A stretch of 64,000 nucleotides of DNA, from the NCBI RefSeq assembly GCF_030159955.1, contig NZ_BSNK01000002.1:496001-560000 (forward strand), in the 5' to 3' direction. The notes under the pieces are model-generated. The model saw only the letters and a program-made list of their open reading frames with translations, did not search any database and was not told the DNA's origin. A program made the translations under genes and the position numbers. Positions 62,813-64,000 of the stretch are shown piece by piece (position 1 is the first letter of the stretch; the number at the start of each line of letters is the position of its first letter). Origin of the DNA: Algimonas ampicilliniresistens. GTDB lineage: Bacteria > Pseudomonadota > Alphaproteobacteria > Caulobacterales > Maricaulaceae.

Positions 62813-64000
62813 ATGTCCTTCTTCCACAAACTGATCCATTTGCGATGGCCGGTGATCGGGCTGGCCTTTATCGTCATAGGCGCGACAGTTATTGGCCTTC
62901 CGAGGCTCACTAAAGACACGACCGCAGACGCCTTTATCGACCCCGACAGTCCCGCACTCGTCTACAAAGCCAAGGTCGAGGAAGCGTTCGGGATAACCGA
63001 CCCGATCGTGATTGCGCTGATCAACCGCGATGCAAACGGCGTCTTCGACCCGATCTCATTGAAAATCATTCGGAAGCTGACGGATGAGGTAGGCGCTCTT
63101 CCGTATGTTGATCCGGATCTAGTGGTCAGTCTCGCAACGGAGAATAATATTGTCGGAACCAATGATGGACTGATCGTGGAAGGCTTTCTGGAAGCTAACA
63201 CGCAAGGCTTTCGTTCTCCTGTGGGCACCATGGCTCGAGGGGAGGAAATACGGAATGCTATTGCAGATTTCCCGCTATATTCCGGTTCATTAGTCGCGGA
63301 GAATGGATCTGCTTCACTCATCGTTGCCGAAATCCTCGATGAGGACCGCGCGCAGGAAACCTACGACGCCGTTATGGCCTTGGTCGAAGCGACAGCCTTG
63401 CCTAACGGCGTTGAATTGCACGTGGCTGGTGAAGGTGCGGTCGCCGGGTATCTTTCGACCTACATCGATGCTGATGCGTCTCGCCTGAATCCGCTTGCCG
63501 CCACTATCATTACATTGATCCTGATACTTGCGTTTCGAAGCATGCGTGCTGCCATTGTGTCGAACCTGATCGTGCTGGCGACCGTGCTAGGAAGTTTTGG
63601 CTTAATGGGCCTCTCCGGCACTTCTTTTTTCGTTATCACAAACGGCCTTCTCGTGAACCTGATCGGCATCGCCGTTGCCGACTCCATTCACGTGTTATCC
63701 GCATTCTACGCAGTTCGCCGGACCGCACCCTACATGCCGCAACGCGACGCCGTAGCAGAGGCGATGCGGCGCATGTGGCGACCCATCACGCTAACGTCTG
63801 GCACCACCATCGCCGGCTTCCTCGCCTTGTCCGTAAGTTCGGTCATGCCCCCCGTCAGCGCCTTTGGTTTGTTCGGTGCAATCGGAGTATTCTTGGCGTG
63901 GATATACTCCATGACGCTCTTGCCAGCTTTGCTTTCAGTCTGGCCGAGCCAACGCGTTCCAGCCATATTTCGGTCCAGTAGAAAAGCCGACACGTTCCAG
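62813..64000 (+). CDS. RND/MMPL-family exporter (N-terminal part, cut by window end)
   Basis: The frame from ATG 62813 stays open to the last base of the window (396 codons), so the gene continues beyond it. The protein begins MSFFHKLIHLRWPVIGLAFI (first membrane helix), then an extracytoplasmic loop with DTTADAFIDPDSPAL, followed by a helix bundle with GIAVADSIHVLSAFYAV and WRPITLTSGTTIAGFLAL, the signature of MMPL/sterol-sensing-type RND transporters driven by the proton gradient. AAAGG lies before the ATG. It is divergent from marR. The substrate is unknown; lipids, hydrophobic drugs or hopanoids are typical for the family. Confidence 0.85.
   Translation, partial: MSFFHKLIHLRWPVIGLAFIVIGATVIGLPRLTKDTTADAFIDPDSPALVYKAKVEEAFGITDPIVIALINRDANGVFDPISLKIIRKLTDEVGALPYVDPDLVVSLATENNIVGTNDGLIVEGFLEANTQGFRSPVGTMARGEEIRNAIADFPLYSGSLVAENGSASLIVAEILDEDRAQETYDAVMALVEATALPNGVELHVAGEGAVAGYLSTYIDADASRLNPLAATIITLILILAFRSMRAAIVSNLIVLATVLGSFGLMGLSGTSFFVITNGLLVNLIGIAVADSIHVLSAFYAVRRTAPYMPQRDAVAEAMRRMWRPITLTSGTTIAGFLALSVSSVMPPVSAFGLFGAIGVFLAWIYSMTLLPALLSVWPSQRVPAIFRSSRKADTFQ

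Overview
The window comes from a Gram-negative bacterium, most likely an alphaproteobacterium and perhaps a marine Hyphomonadaceae/Maricaulales-type organism. This rests on gene content: class I lysyl-tRNA synthetase, the long form of dCTP deaminase, glutathione-dependent formaldehyde oxidation, many RTX exoproteins, and the DUF3489-DUF2924-serine recombinase trio. The genus cannot be named from the sequence alone.

Region 1 (1-14 kb) is core metabolism: lysK; two unknown proteins; a formaldehyde-detoxification operon frmA-VOC-fghA (minus strand); rlmN; apaG; dcd; a secreted S9 peptidase; and a minus-strand operon of periplasmic binding protein, FecCD-type permease, ABC ATPase and a radical SAM enzyme.

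Region 2 (14.2-30.3 kb) is the most striking part. One serralysin-like metalloprotease is followed head-to-tail by four giant RTX calcium-binding proteins. All five end in the same C-terminal domain. The four non-peptidase proteins each carry an internally duplicated module, so about eight copies lie side by side. Their 3' ends are almost identical at DNA level, which points to recent duplication or gene conversion. No type I secretion transporter is in the window.

Region 3 (30.3-41 kb) is mostly core: acyltransferase, TraB/GumN lipoprotein, btuB with a cobalamin riboswitch, betaine-homocysteine methyltransferase, rpoN, DUF1295 protein, sterol desaturase-like hydroxylase, glpK and a CAU-anticodon tRNA.

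Region 4 (41-59.5 kb) is a visibly AT-richer accessory region starting just after the tRNA. It holds a large serine recombinase with one in-frame TGA, DUF2924 and DUF3489 genes, a CHASE2/secreted-peptide/M48-TPR cassette, a SWIM zinc-finger plus HEAT-like protein pair, small and broken genes (including a DUF6429 pseudogene), and three methyltransferases opposite a LysR regulator. Palindromic dispersed repeats lie in its gaps, and an inverted fragment of the same recombinase sits at its far end.

Region 5 (59.5-64 kb) has two regulator-target pairs with visible operators (TetR with a membrane protein, MarR with an RND exporter cut by the window end) and a beta-lactamase-fold serine hydrolase.
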